Assembly: GCF_001668625.1 (NCBI RefSeq)
Contig: NZ_LZLJ01000083.1
Span: forward strand, 61,206 to 125,205
Length of the DNA: 64,000 nucleotides
Origin: Mycobacterium sp. 1274756.6
GTDB lineage: Bacteria; Actinomycetota; Actinomycetes; Mycobacteriales; Mycobacteriaceae
Direction of reading: 5' to 3'
This document shows, piece by piece, positions 31,854-41,940 of the stretch (position 1 is the first letter of the stretch; each line of letters begins with the position of its first letter). Made by a program: the position numbers and the translations under genes. The notes beneath the pieces are model-generated. The model did no database searches and was not told where the DNA came from. It worked only from the letters and a program-made list of their open reading frames with translations.

Positions 31854-33196
31854 CCCGCTTCCTGCGGCCCATGCAGGCGGTGCTCTCGCTGCGCACGATC
31901 GTGATCGTGGCGGCGCTGTCGGTGGTGCTGCTGGTTATCCTGTTGGGCGCCTGGGTGTGGGTCGGGGTGACCAACGACCAGTACAACCAACTGGATCGGC
32001 GGCTGGACTCGGTGAGCAGCCTCGGCGACATCTCCTCGTTGCTGCGCAGCGGTCAGCGCCACGACGCGGACCTGCCACCCCCGGACGGCAGCGTGGTGCG
32101 CACCGCCCGGATCGGCGGCATCACCGTGTCGGTGCCCGCCGACGTGGTGCTGCCCGCGTTCGAGAACGGCTACAACAACACCACCATCAACGGCGTCGAA
32201 TACCGGGTGCGCACCTTCGCAGCCGGCCAGGCCTCCGTCGCCGTGGGTGCGCCGATGGCGGCCACCAAGAAGCGGATCAACGAACTGCACCTTCGGGTGC
32301 TGCTGATCTGCGGCGGGGTGATCGTGGGCACCGTGATCGTGGGCTGGATCATGTGGCGGATCATGATCAACCCGTTCCGGCTGCTCGCCCAGCAGGCCCG
32401 CGCGATCAGCGCCCAGTCGGTCCCCGACGACCTGCAGGTGCGCGGGGTGCGTGAGGCGGTCGAGATCGGCGAGGCGGTCGAGGGCATGCTGGCCCGCATC
32501 GGAACGGCGCAGGAGCGCACCAAGGCCGCACTGGAATCGGCGCGTGACTTCGCCGCGGTGGCCTCCCACGAACTGCGCACCCCGCTGACCGCGATGCGCA
32601 CCAACCTCGAGGTGCTGGCCACCATGGACCTGCCGATCGAACAGCGCAAGGAGATGGTCGGCGACGTCATGCGGACCCAGACCCGCATCGAGCTCACCCT
32701 CTCCGCCCTGGAGCGGCTGGCTCAGGGGGAGCTCACCACCGACGAAGACTATGTGCCGCTGGACATCACCGAGTTGCTCGACCGGGCCGCCCACGACGCG
32801 ATGCGCTCCTACCCGGATGTGCAGGTCACCTTGGTGCCCACCGCCGGGGTGTTCCTGCTGGGCCTGCCGGCCGGGTTGCGGTTGGTGATCGACAACGCGA
32901 TCACCAACGCCGTCAAGCACGGCCACGCCACCGAGATCCAGCTGGACGCGGTGAGCTCTTCCGCCGGTGTGGAGATCACGATCGACGACAACGGGACTGG
33001 CGTGCCCGAGGACGAACGCGAAGTGGTCTTCGAGCGGTTCTCCCGTGGCTCGACCGCGTCCCGGTCCGGTTCGGGCCTCGGCCTCGCCCTGGTGGCGCAG
33101 CAGGCCGAACTGCACGGCGGCGCCGCGGCTTTGGAGGACAGCCCGCTGGGCGGCACCCGACTGGTGATGCGGCTGCCGGGCACCCCGCCGGTGTAG
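31850..33196 (+). CDS. orphan PrrB-like sensor histidine kinase
   Basis: 448 residues. Two membrane helices (VIVAALSVVLLVILLGAWVWVGV and VLLICGGVIVGTVIVGWIMW) flank a ~105-residue sensor region; then HAMP, a HisKA domain with the phospho-acceptor His240 in VASHELRTPLTAMRTN, and an ATPase domain with DNAITNAVKHG (N box), DDNGTGVPE (G1), FERFSRGS (F) and SGSGLGLALV (G2). The kinase core is strikingly like mycobacterial PrrB, but no response-regulator gene is adjacent; the upstream gene is lpqL, coupled by an ATGA overlap. It may phosphorylate PrrA or another regulator encoded elsewhere. It lies where M. tuberculosis has no kinase. Confidence 0.88.
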   Translation: MTRFLRPMQAVLSLRTIVIVAALSVVLLVILLGAWVWVGVTNDQYNQLDRRLDSVSSLGDISSLLRSGQRHDADLPPPDGSVVRTARIGGITVSVPADVVLPAFENGYNNTTINGVEYRVRTFAAGQASVAVGAPMAATKKRINELHLRVLLICGGVIVGTVIVGWIMWRIMINPFRLLAQQARAISAQSVPDDLQVRGVREAVEIGEAVEGMLARIGTAQERTKAALESARDFAAVASHELRTPLTAMRTNLEVLATMDLPIEQRKEMVGDVMRTQTRIELTLSALERLAQGELTTDEDYVPLDITELLDRAAHDAMRSYPDVQVTLVPTAGVFLLGLPAGLRLVIDNAITNAVKHGHATEIQLDAVSSSAGVEITIDDNGTGVPEDEREVVFERFSRGSTASRSGSGLGLALVAQQAELHGGAAALEDSPLGGTRLVMRLPGTPPV

Positions 33197-33203
33197 AGCC
33201 AGG

Positions 33204-34100
33204 TCAGTGTGACGCGGCCGCAGTGGCGGCACGGAAGCGGTCGAGCGCCCGGACGTCGGTCAATTCCGTCCGGTAGCCCGGGTTTCGCCAATAGAACCGC
33301 ATCATTTCGCGCAGCACATCGCCGTCGGGGGTGTACAGCCCGGGCGAGCGGAGCGTGCGGTATGTGCCGTCGACCAGCTGCACAGTCACCGGCCGCCGCG
33401 CGAACGATAACCCGCCGGACGGCGAATCGGTGATGTCGAAGATCTCATCCCAGCGACCCGTCACCGACCGCAGCACCGAGTCGAACGCGAACCCCTCCGC
33501 GTTGAACCGGATCCCACCGACCCCGCCGCGCACCGCAACCGTCACCAGGGCGACCAGCAGGGGCGCCGTCACCGCCGCCAGGACGGCCGTGCCGAGCGCC
33601 GGGGAGAACGTATCGAACATGATGGAGTGCAGCACGATGTTGTCGAGTTGGGGCTGCGGATCGGTGGTCAGCTGCAGGTAGCCGAACAGCCCCGAGCCGA
33701 GCGCCCCGCTCGCCAGGGCGACGAGCACCGAGACATCCACGCGGGTGGCGGGCCGCAGGGTCAGGCCGGCGCTGCCGACACTGCTGCGCGCGACGGAGGT
33801 GTGCCGGGCCCATGCGATGGCGACCATCCCGGCGACAGCGGCGTTGAGGAACAGCACCATGAAACCCGCGAGGTATTCGCCGTATTTGAACGCGAGGACC
33901 ATGAACATCAGCTCGACCAGCACGAACGTGACCACAACCATGAGTGGCCGACCCAATGCCAGCAGTGTGCTGCCGAGGTGACCCCCGTCCGTCGCCGTCT
34001 CCTCGGGCGGATAGCCGGGCCCCACCCGCGGCAGCCGGACCGTGGCCGGCTCGCCGACAGCGGGGTAGCCGGGGCCCGGACCGCCACCGGTCGGCATCAT
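33204..34100 (-). CDS. membrane protein of unknown function (paralogue of the next gene)
   Basis: 298 residues from ATG 34100, preceded by GGAGA. A Pro/Gly-rich N-terminus is followed by four hydrophobic helices (PLMVVVTFVLVELMFMVLAF; LAGFMVLFLNAAVAGMVAIAW; VLVALASGALGSGLFGYL; LGTAVLAAVTAPLLVALVTVAV). The C-terminal ~90 residues are soluble, with GRWDEIFDITDS and an ending FYWRNPGYRTEL...ALDRFRA. The divergent neighbour shares the ending FYWEHPWNRGEL...ALHRL, so both belong to one family. No known domain name recognised. Confidence 0.65.
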   Translation of the reverse strand: MMPTGGGPGPGYPAVGEPATVRLPRVGPGYPPEETATDGGHLGSTLLALGRPLMVVVTFVLVELMFMVLAFKYGEYLAGFMVLFLNAAVAGMVAIAWARHTSVARSSVGSAGLTLRPATRVDVSVLVALASGALGSGLFGYLQLTTDPQPQLDNIVLHSIMFDTFSPALGTAVLAAVTAPLLVALVTVAVRGGVGGIRFNAEGFAFDSVLRSVTGRWDEIFDITDSPSGGLSFARRPVTVQLVDGTYRTLRSPGLYTPDGDVLREMMRFYWRNPGYRTELTDVRALDRFRAATAAASH

Positions 34101-34227
34101 GCTGGGTTCTCCGTGGCGTGCGGGAGCATCCGCTGAGCGTATCGCGGCGGACCGCACCCAAGGGACACGAAGCGGACGGGCGAATTCGGCGCCCGACGCC
34201 CCGCGAGCCCGCGGTTAAACTACACCG

Positions 34228-35100
34228 GTGACCCAGTTCGATCCCGCCGCCCAAATTCGCCCGCCGGGCAGTGAGCTCAAGTCCTTACAGACCACCAAAT
34301 GGGTCATTCTGGTCACCTGCGGGATCCCGACCATCGTCGGCCTGCTCATCGGCGCGGTCGCCGCCGCGCTTTCCGGTCGCGGCGGCCTGGCGGTGCTGCT
34401 GGTCGGCGGCGCGGTGTTCTTCATCGTCGGACTGGGCGCAACCTTCGTTCCGTCGCTGTTCGAACCGTGCTGGTCCGTCGATGGCCGCGGAACGGTATTG
34501 CGGATGCCGCAGGGCGCGAACACCTTCGGCAACTTGATGATTTCGGGCTTTTCGATGCTGGGAGTGGGCGCGGGGGCGGTGGCGTTCTTCGACCCCGGAT
34601 CGCTGGACTTCTTCTCCGAGGATGCCGGACCGCTCCGCGCGATCGGCGTGTTCTGGGCGCTCGGTGCCATCGGCTTCTGGGTTTTCTTCGTCGTTCAGAA
34701 CAACCGGCGGGGCGGCCACCACCTGCTGTTCACCCCGGAGGGATTCGTCTTCGCCGACGGCACCCTCGACAAACAGGGCCGGTGGGCCGAGGTCCGCGAC
34801 CTGCGCGACTCCACACCGGAAATCCAGGTCGGCTTGAAAGAAGCCCCGCTGACCACCTGGAATGCCAACGGAATGTGCCCGCTGACCCTGGTTCTCGCCG
34901 ACGGCAGAACACCGTACATTCAGGACCTGCGCTACTACGCCGGCCAGAAAGCCGAACCGCAGGCGTTCCGGGACTGGGTGCGGTTCTACTGGGAGCACCC
35001 CTGGAACCGCGGTGAGCTCGCCAACGGCGGTGCGCTCCACCGGCTGGCGGATATGCAGGCCTGGTACCGCGGAACCCACCCGGCTGCACCGCGGCGTTGA
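34228..35100 (+). CDS. membrane protein of unknown function (paralogue of the previous gene)
   Basis: 290 residues from GTG 34228, which lies seven bases after TAAACT (leaderless). Four hydrophobic segments: VILVTCGIPTIVGLLIGAVAAAL; LAVLLVGGAVFFIVGLGATF; LMISGFSMLGVGAGAVAFF; IGVFWALGAIGFWVFFVV. The soluble C-terminus has GRWAEVRDLRDSTPE and ends with VRFYWEHPWNRGEL and AWYRGTH. The shared pattern with the divergent gene suggests an old duplication and inversion. Function unknown. Confidence 0.65.
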   Translation: MTQFDPAAQIRPPGSELKSLQTTKWVILVTCGIPTIVGLLIGAVAAALSGRGGLAVLLVGGAVFFIVGLGATFVPSLFEPCWSVDGRGTVLRMPQGANTFGNLMISGFSMLGVGAGAVAFFDPGSLDFFSEDAGPLRAIGVFWALGAIGFWVFFVVQNNRRGGHHLLFTPEGFVFADGTLDKQGRWAEVRDLRDSTPEIQVGLKEAPLTTWNANGMCPLTLVLADGRTPYIQDLRYYAGQKAEPQAFRDWVRFYWEHPWNRGELANGGALHRLADMQAWYRGTHPAAPRR

Positions 35101-35180
35101 CTCTGCATCGTTGGCGCCGTTTTTCGTCAAACCGCGAGTGGGCAGCGCCATGACCGCAGGGTCAATGACGGTGTGCCGGG

Positions 35181-36665
35181 TCAGCCGAACCGGTAGTCGC
35201 TCAACGCAAACCGGGACCCGTCGGCCACCGCGTCGGCGGTGGAGGTGGGCCGCAGCAGGGTCGCCTCGCCGTCGTGGTTGAAGTAGTACGAGCGTGAGGT
35301 CGCGCAATCCCCGGCGTAGAACACCGAATCGTCGAGCAGCCCGGTCATCCGCTCCAGGAACGCGGCGTTGGCCTCCTCGGTCACCTCGAAGGTGTCGGCA
35401 CCCCGGCGATGCAGTTCGGCGAAGAGCCGGTCGATGTGACGCATCTGGTACTCCATCGTGTTGAAGAACGACAGACCGGAGAACGCGTACGGGCTGGCCA
35501 GGCTGAGGTAGTTGGGGAACGCCGGGATCGACACCCCCTGGTAGGCCTGAAACCGATTGTCCCGCCACCACTTGCCCAGGCTGCGGCCGCCTCGCCCGAT
35601 GATCTCGATGGCCGGGAAATTGGCGTCCCACAAGTCGAAGCCGGTCGCGAGCACCAGCGCGTCGATGCCGGTCTTTTGCCCGTCGGCGGTGACGATGCCG
35701 TCGGATTCGATCCGCTGGATCGGTGCGGTCTGCAGATGCACGTTCGCCCTGGTGAACGACCGGTAGTAGTCGTTGGAGTAGGTGGGACGCTTGCAGCCGA
35801 AGTCGTAGTCCGGCGTCAGCGCGGCGCGCAACCGTCTGTCGCGAACGGTGGCGAACAGGAACAGTTTCGCGGCGTCGGCGGCGGCGATGTTCAACCGGCG
35901 GAACCGCCGGAACCGCAGCACCCCGGTCACCATCAACAACTCCAGCAGCGTGTCGGTGACGAACCGGAATCCGCGGTGGACCGCCGGTACCGCCGCGAAC
36001 AGCCGCTGCAGCGCCGGCGGGATCGCGAAGTCGATCTTCGGCACCACCCAGATCGGGGTGCGTTGGTAGACGGTCAGGTCCGCCGCCCGCCGCGCCAACT
36101 CCGGAATCAGCTGGACCGCGGTGGCGCCGGTGCCGATGAGCCCCACCCGTTTCCCGGTGAAGTCGAACGCGTCATCCCACGCCGTGGTGTGCATGACGCG
36201 GCCGGCGAAATCGGTGATCCCGTCGATCTCCGGCGTGTGCGGCTGGGAGAGGAACCCGGTGGCGGTGATCAGGAACTGGGTGGAGATCACGTCGCCGTTA
36301 GCCAGGCTCACCTGCCACCGGCGGGTCTCCTCATCCCACCGGGCCCCCGCCACGGTGGTGTTGAACCGCATGTACCCGCGCACGTCGTACTTGTCGGCGA
36401 CATGCTCGGCATAGCGTTTCAACTCCTCGCCCGGGGCGAACAGGCGAGACCAGTACGGGTTGGGTTCGAACCAGTAGGAGTAGGTGGTCGAGGGGATGTC
36501 GACCGCCAACCCGGGATAGCGGTTGACGTGCCAGGTTCCGCCGAGATCGCTCTCCCGGTCGAGGATCACCATGTCGCGGTAGCCCAGCCGGCTCAGCTGG
36601 ATCGCCGCCCCGATTCCCCCGAACCCGGCGCCGACGATGACCGCATCGACGTGCTCGGCACTCAT
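35181..36665 (-). CDS. FAD-dependent monooxygenase of the Baeyer-Villiger/FMO class
   Basis: 494 residues. Order: FAD-binding GAGFGG (12-17) and DRESDLGGTWHVNRYPG; the Baeyer-Villiger fingerprint FAGRVMHTTAW, which fits FxGxxxHTxxW; then the second Rossmann motif GLIGTGATAVQLIPEL for NADPH. It would insert oxygen into ketones or oxidise soft nucleophiles; EthA and related mycobacterial enzymes belong here. Substrate unknown. A 16-bp perfect palindrome lies 14 bp before the ATG. The gene stands alone, an accessory insertion into the lpqL-thiD interval. Confidence 0.9.
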   Translation of the reverse strand: MSAEHVDAVIVGAGFGGIGAAIQLSRLGYRDMVILDRESDLGGTWHVNRYPGLAVDIPSTTYSYWFEPNPYWSRLFAPGEELKRYAEHVADKYDVRGYMRFNTTVAGARWDEETRRWQVSLANGDVISTQFLITATGFLSQPHTPEIDGITDFAGRVMHTTAWDDAFDFTGKRVGLIGTGATAVQLIPELARRAADLTVYQRTPIWVVPKIDFAIPPALQRLFAAVPAVHRGFRFVTDTLLELLMVTGVLRFRRFRRLNIAAADAAKLFLFATVRDRRLRAALTPDYDFGCKRPTYSNDYYRSFTRANVHLQTAPIQRIESDGIVTADGQKTGIDALVLATGFDLWDANFPAIEIIGRGGRSLGKWWRDNRFQAYQGVSIPAFPNYLSLASPYAFSGLSFFNTMEYQMRHIDRLFAELHRRGADTFEVTEEANAAFLERMTGLLDDSVFYAGDCATSRSYYFNHDGEATLLRPTSTADAVADGSRFALSDYRFG

Positions 36666-36678
36666 AAGCCGACGATAC

Positions 36679-36694
36679 CTTACTCATGAGTAAG
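36679..36694. promoter_or_regulatory. 16-bp perfect palindrome upstream of the monooxygenase
   Basis: CTTACTCATGAGTAAG (36679-36694) is self-complementary throughout. It starts 14 bp from the monooxygenase ATG on the reverse strand. Its length and TGAGTAAG half-site resemble TetR-class operators. No regulator gene lies next to it, so the regulator would act from elsewhere. Confidence 0.6.
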
Positions 36695-36756
36695 TTTGTA
36701 GTCGTCGGGACCGGGTAACCTGGACGGGCCGACGCAGTCCGAGCAGGGGAGGAGCC

Positions 36757-36936
36757 ATGACCGAGCCGATTCCGAGCGCCAGCGACCTCGACATCGCCGA
36801 GCAGGCCATGGCCGTCGACGACGAGCACGACGACGTGTTCGACCCCGACACGGGCTCCGCCGAAGCCAATCCGGCCGATGTCTACGACCAGCACCAAAGC
36901 GTCCCCCTCGACGACGACGATTACCCCAGCGGATAG
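36757..36936 (+). CDS. 59-residue acidic protein upstream of the ANTAR gene
   Basis: A short frame with an excellent ribosome site (GGGGAGGAG) ahead of ATG 36757 and a TAG at 36934-36936. The product is strongly acidic (DDEHDDVFDPDTG; PLDDDDYPSG), with no Cys and no membrane segment, and is predicted to be disordered. Its stop is seven bases before the ATG of the GAF-ANTAR gene, so the two are almost certainly one operon. Family not recognised. It could be a small partner or a translation-coupling leader for the downstream regulator. Confidence 0.7.
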   Translation: MTEPIPSASDLDIAEQAMAVDDEHDDVFDPDTGSAEANPADVYDQHQSVPLDDDDYPSG

Positions 36937-36943
36937 GCGGTCG

Positions 36944-37678
36944 ATGAGCGAACCCGTTCCCGGCGCACCGACCGGGGCTGACCCGGCGGGTGTGTTCGCA
37001 GCGCTGGCCGAGATCGTCTACCGCGGCAGCAGCATCGACGAGGTCTACTCCGCGATCTGCGTGGCCGCCACCCTGCTGGTGCCGTCCTGCGACCACGCCA
37101 GCATCCTGATGCGCCGCGGCGGCCGCTACCGGATCGCGGCAGCCAGCGACGGTATCGCACGCCGCATCGACGAGATGGAACGCGAACTCGGTGAAGGGCC
37201 CTGCCTGGACGCCATCGAGGACGAGGCCGCCCAGATCGACACCGACCTGGCGGTGCACAGCACCTGGCCCCGGTTGGCGACGCGGATCCTGGCCGAGACG
37301 CCGGTGCGCGGGGCGATGGGCTTCCGGCTGCTGGTCGACGACCGCAAGGAGGCGGCGCTGAACCTGTTCAGCGACACCCCGAATGCCTTCGACACCGCGG
37401 CCGCTGAACGCGCCGTCATGTTGGCCGCGTTCGCTTCGGTGACCGTCAACGCGGTGATCCGCGGCGAGGACGTGTCCACGTTGCAGCGCGGCCTGGACAG
37501 CAATCGCGAGATCGGCAAGGCCATCGGGATGCTGATGCTGCTCAACAGCGTCAGCGATGTCGAGGCCTTCGACATGCTGCGGCGCGTCTCCCAGGAGACC
37601 AACGTCAAGCTCGCCAAGGTCGCCGCCGAGGTGATCGCCGGCAGCGTGCGGCTGCACCCGGGTTCAGCGGCCCAGTAA
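36944..37678 (+). CDS. GAF-ANTAR RNA-binding antiterminator-type regulator
   Basis: 244 residues. A GAF sensor domain covers about residues 20-160 (STIDEVYSAICVAA-type start, VPSCDHASILMRRGGRY, ELGEGPCLDA). The C-terminal ANTAR domain (about 170-235) contains GLDSNREIGKAIGMLM, VEAFDMLRRVSQETNVKLAKVAAEVI, with the conserved Ala and aromatic positions of the three-helix RNA-binding fold. ANTAR proteins bind dual hexaloop RNA hairpins to prevent termination; mycobacterial GAF-ANTAR proteins are known. The target is not apparent in this window. The 3' end overlaps the convergent hydrolase gene by 15 bp. Confidence 0.88.
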   Translation: MSEPVPGAPTGADPAGVFAALAEIVYRGSSIDEVYSAICVAATLLVPSCDHASILMRRGGRYRIAAASDGIARRIDEMERELGEGPCLDAIEDEAAQIDTDLAVHSTWPRLATRILAETPVRGAMGFRLLVDDRKEAALNLFSDTPNAFDTAAAERAVMLAAFASVTVNAVIRGEDVSTLQRGLDSNREIGKAIGMLMLLNSVSDVEAFDMLRRVSQETNVKLAKVAAEVIAGSVRLHPGSAAQ

Positions 37679-38274
37679 CCGCAGCGCGGCGGAGACCGCC
37701 AGCTCCGGAACGTCGAGGGTCTTCGACGCCAGATCATGTCGGGCGTCGGCGATTTCGACGATCTCGGTCGCCGCAGGAATCAAACCCGCCGCTTCGCGCA
37801 GCTCGGCCAGGCTGCCGAAGGGATCCCGGCCGCCGTGGGTGAACACGGTCGGCACGGTGATGTCGGGCAGATGGGCGGTGCGGGCCCGCTCCGGCTTTCC
37901 CGGCGGGTGCAGTGGGTAGGAGAATAACGTCAGCAGATCCACCGGGACCGCCCCGGTCACCATCGAGGTCTGCCGGCCGCCGTAGGAGTGCCCCCCGGCC
38001 ACCAGTGGGCCGTCGGCGAGGTCGCGGGCGAGCGCGGTCGCCGCAAGGATGCCGTCACGGTCGACCTGCCCGTTTCCCGACGGCGGGCCGCTGACCCGGC
38101 GCCGCCGGAACGGCAGGTTGTAGCGGATGGCCAGCCAGCCGCACGCGGCCCACGCTTCGCAGACCCGCTGCAGCAGTGGCGAATCCCGATTCCCGCCGGC
38201 ACCGTGGGTCAACAGGACCACGCCGGCGGGGGCTCGGTCCGGACGGTGGGCGATCCCGTCGATCGCCGAGAGGT

Positions 38275-38278
<4 letters not shown>
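37664..38278 (-). CDS. alpha/beta-hydrolase (Rv0421c homologue)
   Basis: 204 residues from GTG 38278, which overlaps the thiD stop. Nucleophile elbow GGHSYGG, oxyanion region LLTHGAGGNRDSPL, an acid-containing segment FTHGGRDPFGS and the catalytic His in ADARHDL. It belongs to the KANL3/Tex30-like dienelactone-hydrolase-type small hydrolases. Substrate unknown. Placement after thiC-thiD is conserved with M. tuberculosis, so it may be expressed under the thiC riboswitch although no role in thiamine metabolism is established here. Confidence 0.85.
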
Positions 38279-40877
<2,599 letters not shown>

Positions 40878-41024
40878 CGCCCCACGCTATCCCAGTGCCG
40901 GCCCGCTGCCCAGGGATCGGCGCGACCCGGCGAGGCGCGCCCGCCGACACGCCGCCGACCTGCGGATTAGCCGCGTGAACGGGGGTGTAGTTGACCCCGG
41001 TCGGAGCCCTGGTGCACCATGGGT

Positions 41025-41195
41025 ACCGCAAGCACCTCGTTAAGCGAGGCGTCTGCACGGACATAGGCCACTGACCCTGAACGTCGAGAGACGCCGCGGG
41101 TCAGGACAGCTCCTCCCGGCTTAAGGGTTGAGCCCAAGTGGCTTCCGGTCTCCGGACACGCCGTGCAGTGCCAAAGCCCGAACGAGTGGGGTGCG
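41025..41195 (+). ncRNA. M-box (ykoK-type) magnesium riboswitch
   Basis: The signature M-box blocks appear in order on the forward strand: CTCGTTAAGCGAGGCGTCTG (41036-41055), ACATAGGCCACTGACCC, AACGTCGAGAGACGCC (41080-41095), GGGTCAGGACAG, and AAGGGTTGAGCCCAAGTGGC. These correspond to the L5, L4 and L2 core that packs around Mg2+ in this class. The 5' and 3' limits are approximate. A TTGACC -35-like box at 40991-40996 lies upstream. It precedes a short leader frame and a microprotein gene. Confidence 0.85.
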
Positions 41196-41247
41196 GTTCT
41201 TCCGGTGTGAGCCGGGTTTCGCCTCCTGATGTGCACCGCACGCGGAC

Positions 41248-41261
41248 GGCACCACGGTGCC
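41248..41261 (+). promoter_or_regulatory. hairpin between M-box and leader peptide
   Basis: GGCAC-CACG-GTGCC forms a compact stem-loop, or in the DNA a near-perfect 14-bp palindrome GGCACCACGGTGCC. It ends ten bases before the AGGAGG ribosome site of the leader frame and could be part of the expression platform that Mg2+ binding controls. Confidence 0.4.
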
Positions 41262-41287
41262 ATGGCCGAGAGGAGGTGAGGGGCGAA

Positions 41288-41365
41288 ATGAGCTCCGGTG
41301 ATAGTCCATCCCGACCCAGGGCGATCGTTACGTCCCCGCGCTCGGCCGCCGCATCTCGGCGCTGA
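41288..41365 (+). CDS. 25-residue putative leader peptide (uORF) behind the M-box
   Basis: ATG 41288 follows AGGAGGTGAGGGG, one of the strongest ribosome sites in the window. The product, 25 residues, has three Pro (DSPSRPRA and TSPRSA), six Arg and many Ser; it ends with ASRR and TGA at 41363-41365. It lies between the M-box and the microprotein ATG at 41427 (61-nt gap). Magnesium-transport leaders in enterobacteria carry short Pro-rich frames that tune read-through, so a similar sensor role is possible. No homologue is known to me. Confidence 0.5.
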   Translation: MSSGDSPSRPRAIVTSPRSAAASRR

Positions 41366-41426
41366 CCGCCGGAACGCAACGCCATCGCCACCTCGTCCCA
41401 CAGTTTTTCCCGGCCAGGAGGCAATC

Positions 41427-41606
41427 ATGGCGACCATTGCATACAGCGACGTAACCACCCCGGCTCGCGCCGCGGTGAACGGTTTTGCCGAACTGCACCG
41501 CCGCGACGGCGACCCGCTGGTCGAGGGTGCCACCCGGCTGCTCAGCGTGCCGCTGCGTCAGGTGTACGCGCTGGCGTGGCGGGCCGGGATCCTCACCGTC
41601 CGGTAG
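41427..41606 (+). CDS. 59-residue microprotein under the M-box
   Basis: ATG 41427 is preceded by CCAGGAGG at ideal spacing. The product is a mixture of polar N-terminus (AAVNGFAELHRRDGDPLVEG) and a C-terminal amphipathic or membrane-seeking helix LLSVPLRQVYALAWRAGILTVR. A related C-terminal block, ILTVPLQHAYALLWRAGVM, is encoded by the frame at 41955. It converges with the small membrane-protein gene at 41616, ten bases away. The M-box implies induction in low Mg2+. Whether it modulates the nearby P-type ATPase is a hypothesis. Confidence 0.75.
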   Translation: MATIAYSDVTTPARAAVNGFAELHRRDGDPLVEGATRLLSVPLRQVYALAWRAGILTVR

Positions 41607-41615
41607 CCGCGCGGC

Positions 41616-41891
41616 TCAGGCCTCTTCCATCGCCTTGCCGAGTTCCTCCAGGATCCGGCTGCGCTGGTTGGCGGCCATCAGGTGGCCGGCGGCGATCACC
41701 AGCGCGACCGGCCATTCGATCAGTTCGAACGTGGCCAGCAGTGCCAACCCGCCGTAGTAGGCCAACTGCTCCGGCGGGGGCACTGCGACCTCGCCCACCA
41801 CGGGCAGGTTCAGCGCGAACGACTCGCCCTCGCGGATCTCCTGCACCGCGTCTCGGTGTGACGCCTCACGGCGCGACTGCTTGTCCACCAT
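41616..41891 (-). CDS. small membrane protein, Rv0424c homologue
   Basis: 91 residues from ATG 41891, the same length I recall for Rv0424c. Polar N-terminus, then QLAYYGGLALLATFELIEWPVALVIAAGHLM, which forms one or two membrane helices, and an acidic C-terminus ILEELGKAMEEA. The core LIEWPVALVIAAG recurs as LVEWPVLLVVGGG in the protein encoded on the other side of ctpH. It lies 49 bp behind ctpH in the same direction. Confidence 0.8.
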   Translation of the reverse strand: MVDKQSRREASHRDAVQEIREGESFALNLPVVGEVAVPPPEQLAYYGGLALLATFELIEWPVALVIAAGHLMAANQRSRILEELGKAMEEA

Positions 41892-41940
41892 CGTTTGCCT
41901 TTCAGTAACGGAGGATTCGCCGCCGGGTCGGCTACTGCGG

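Noticed and set aside
35101..35180. Possible fourth copy of the hairpin repeat
   Set aside because: Only short fragments (CTGCATCG, CCGCGAGTG) resemble the repeat; no inverted arms are present.
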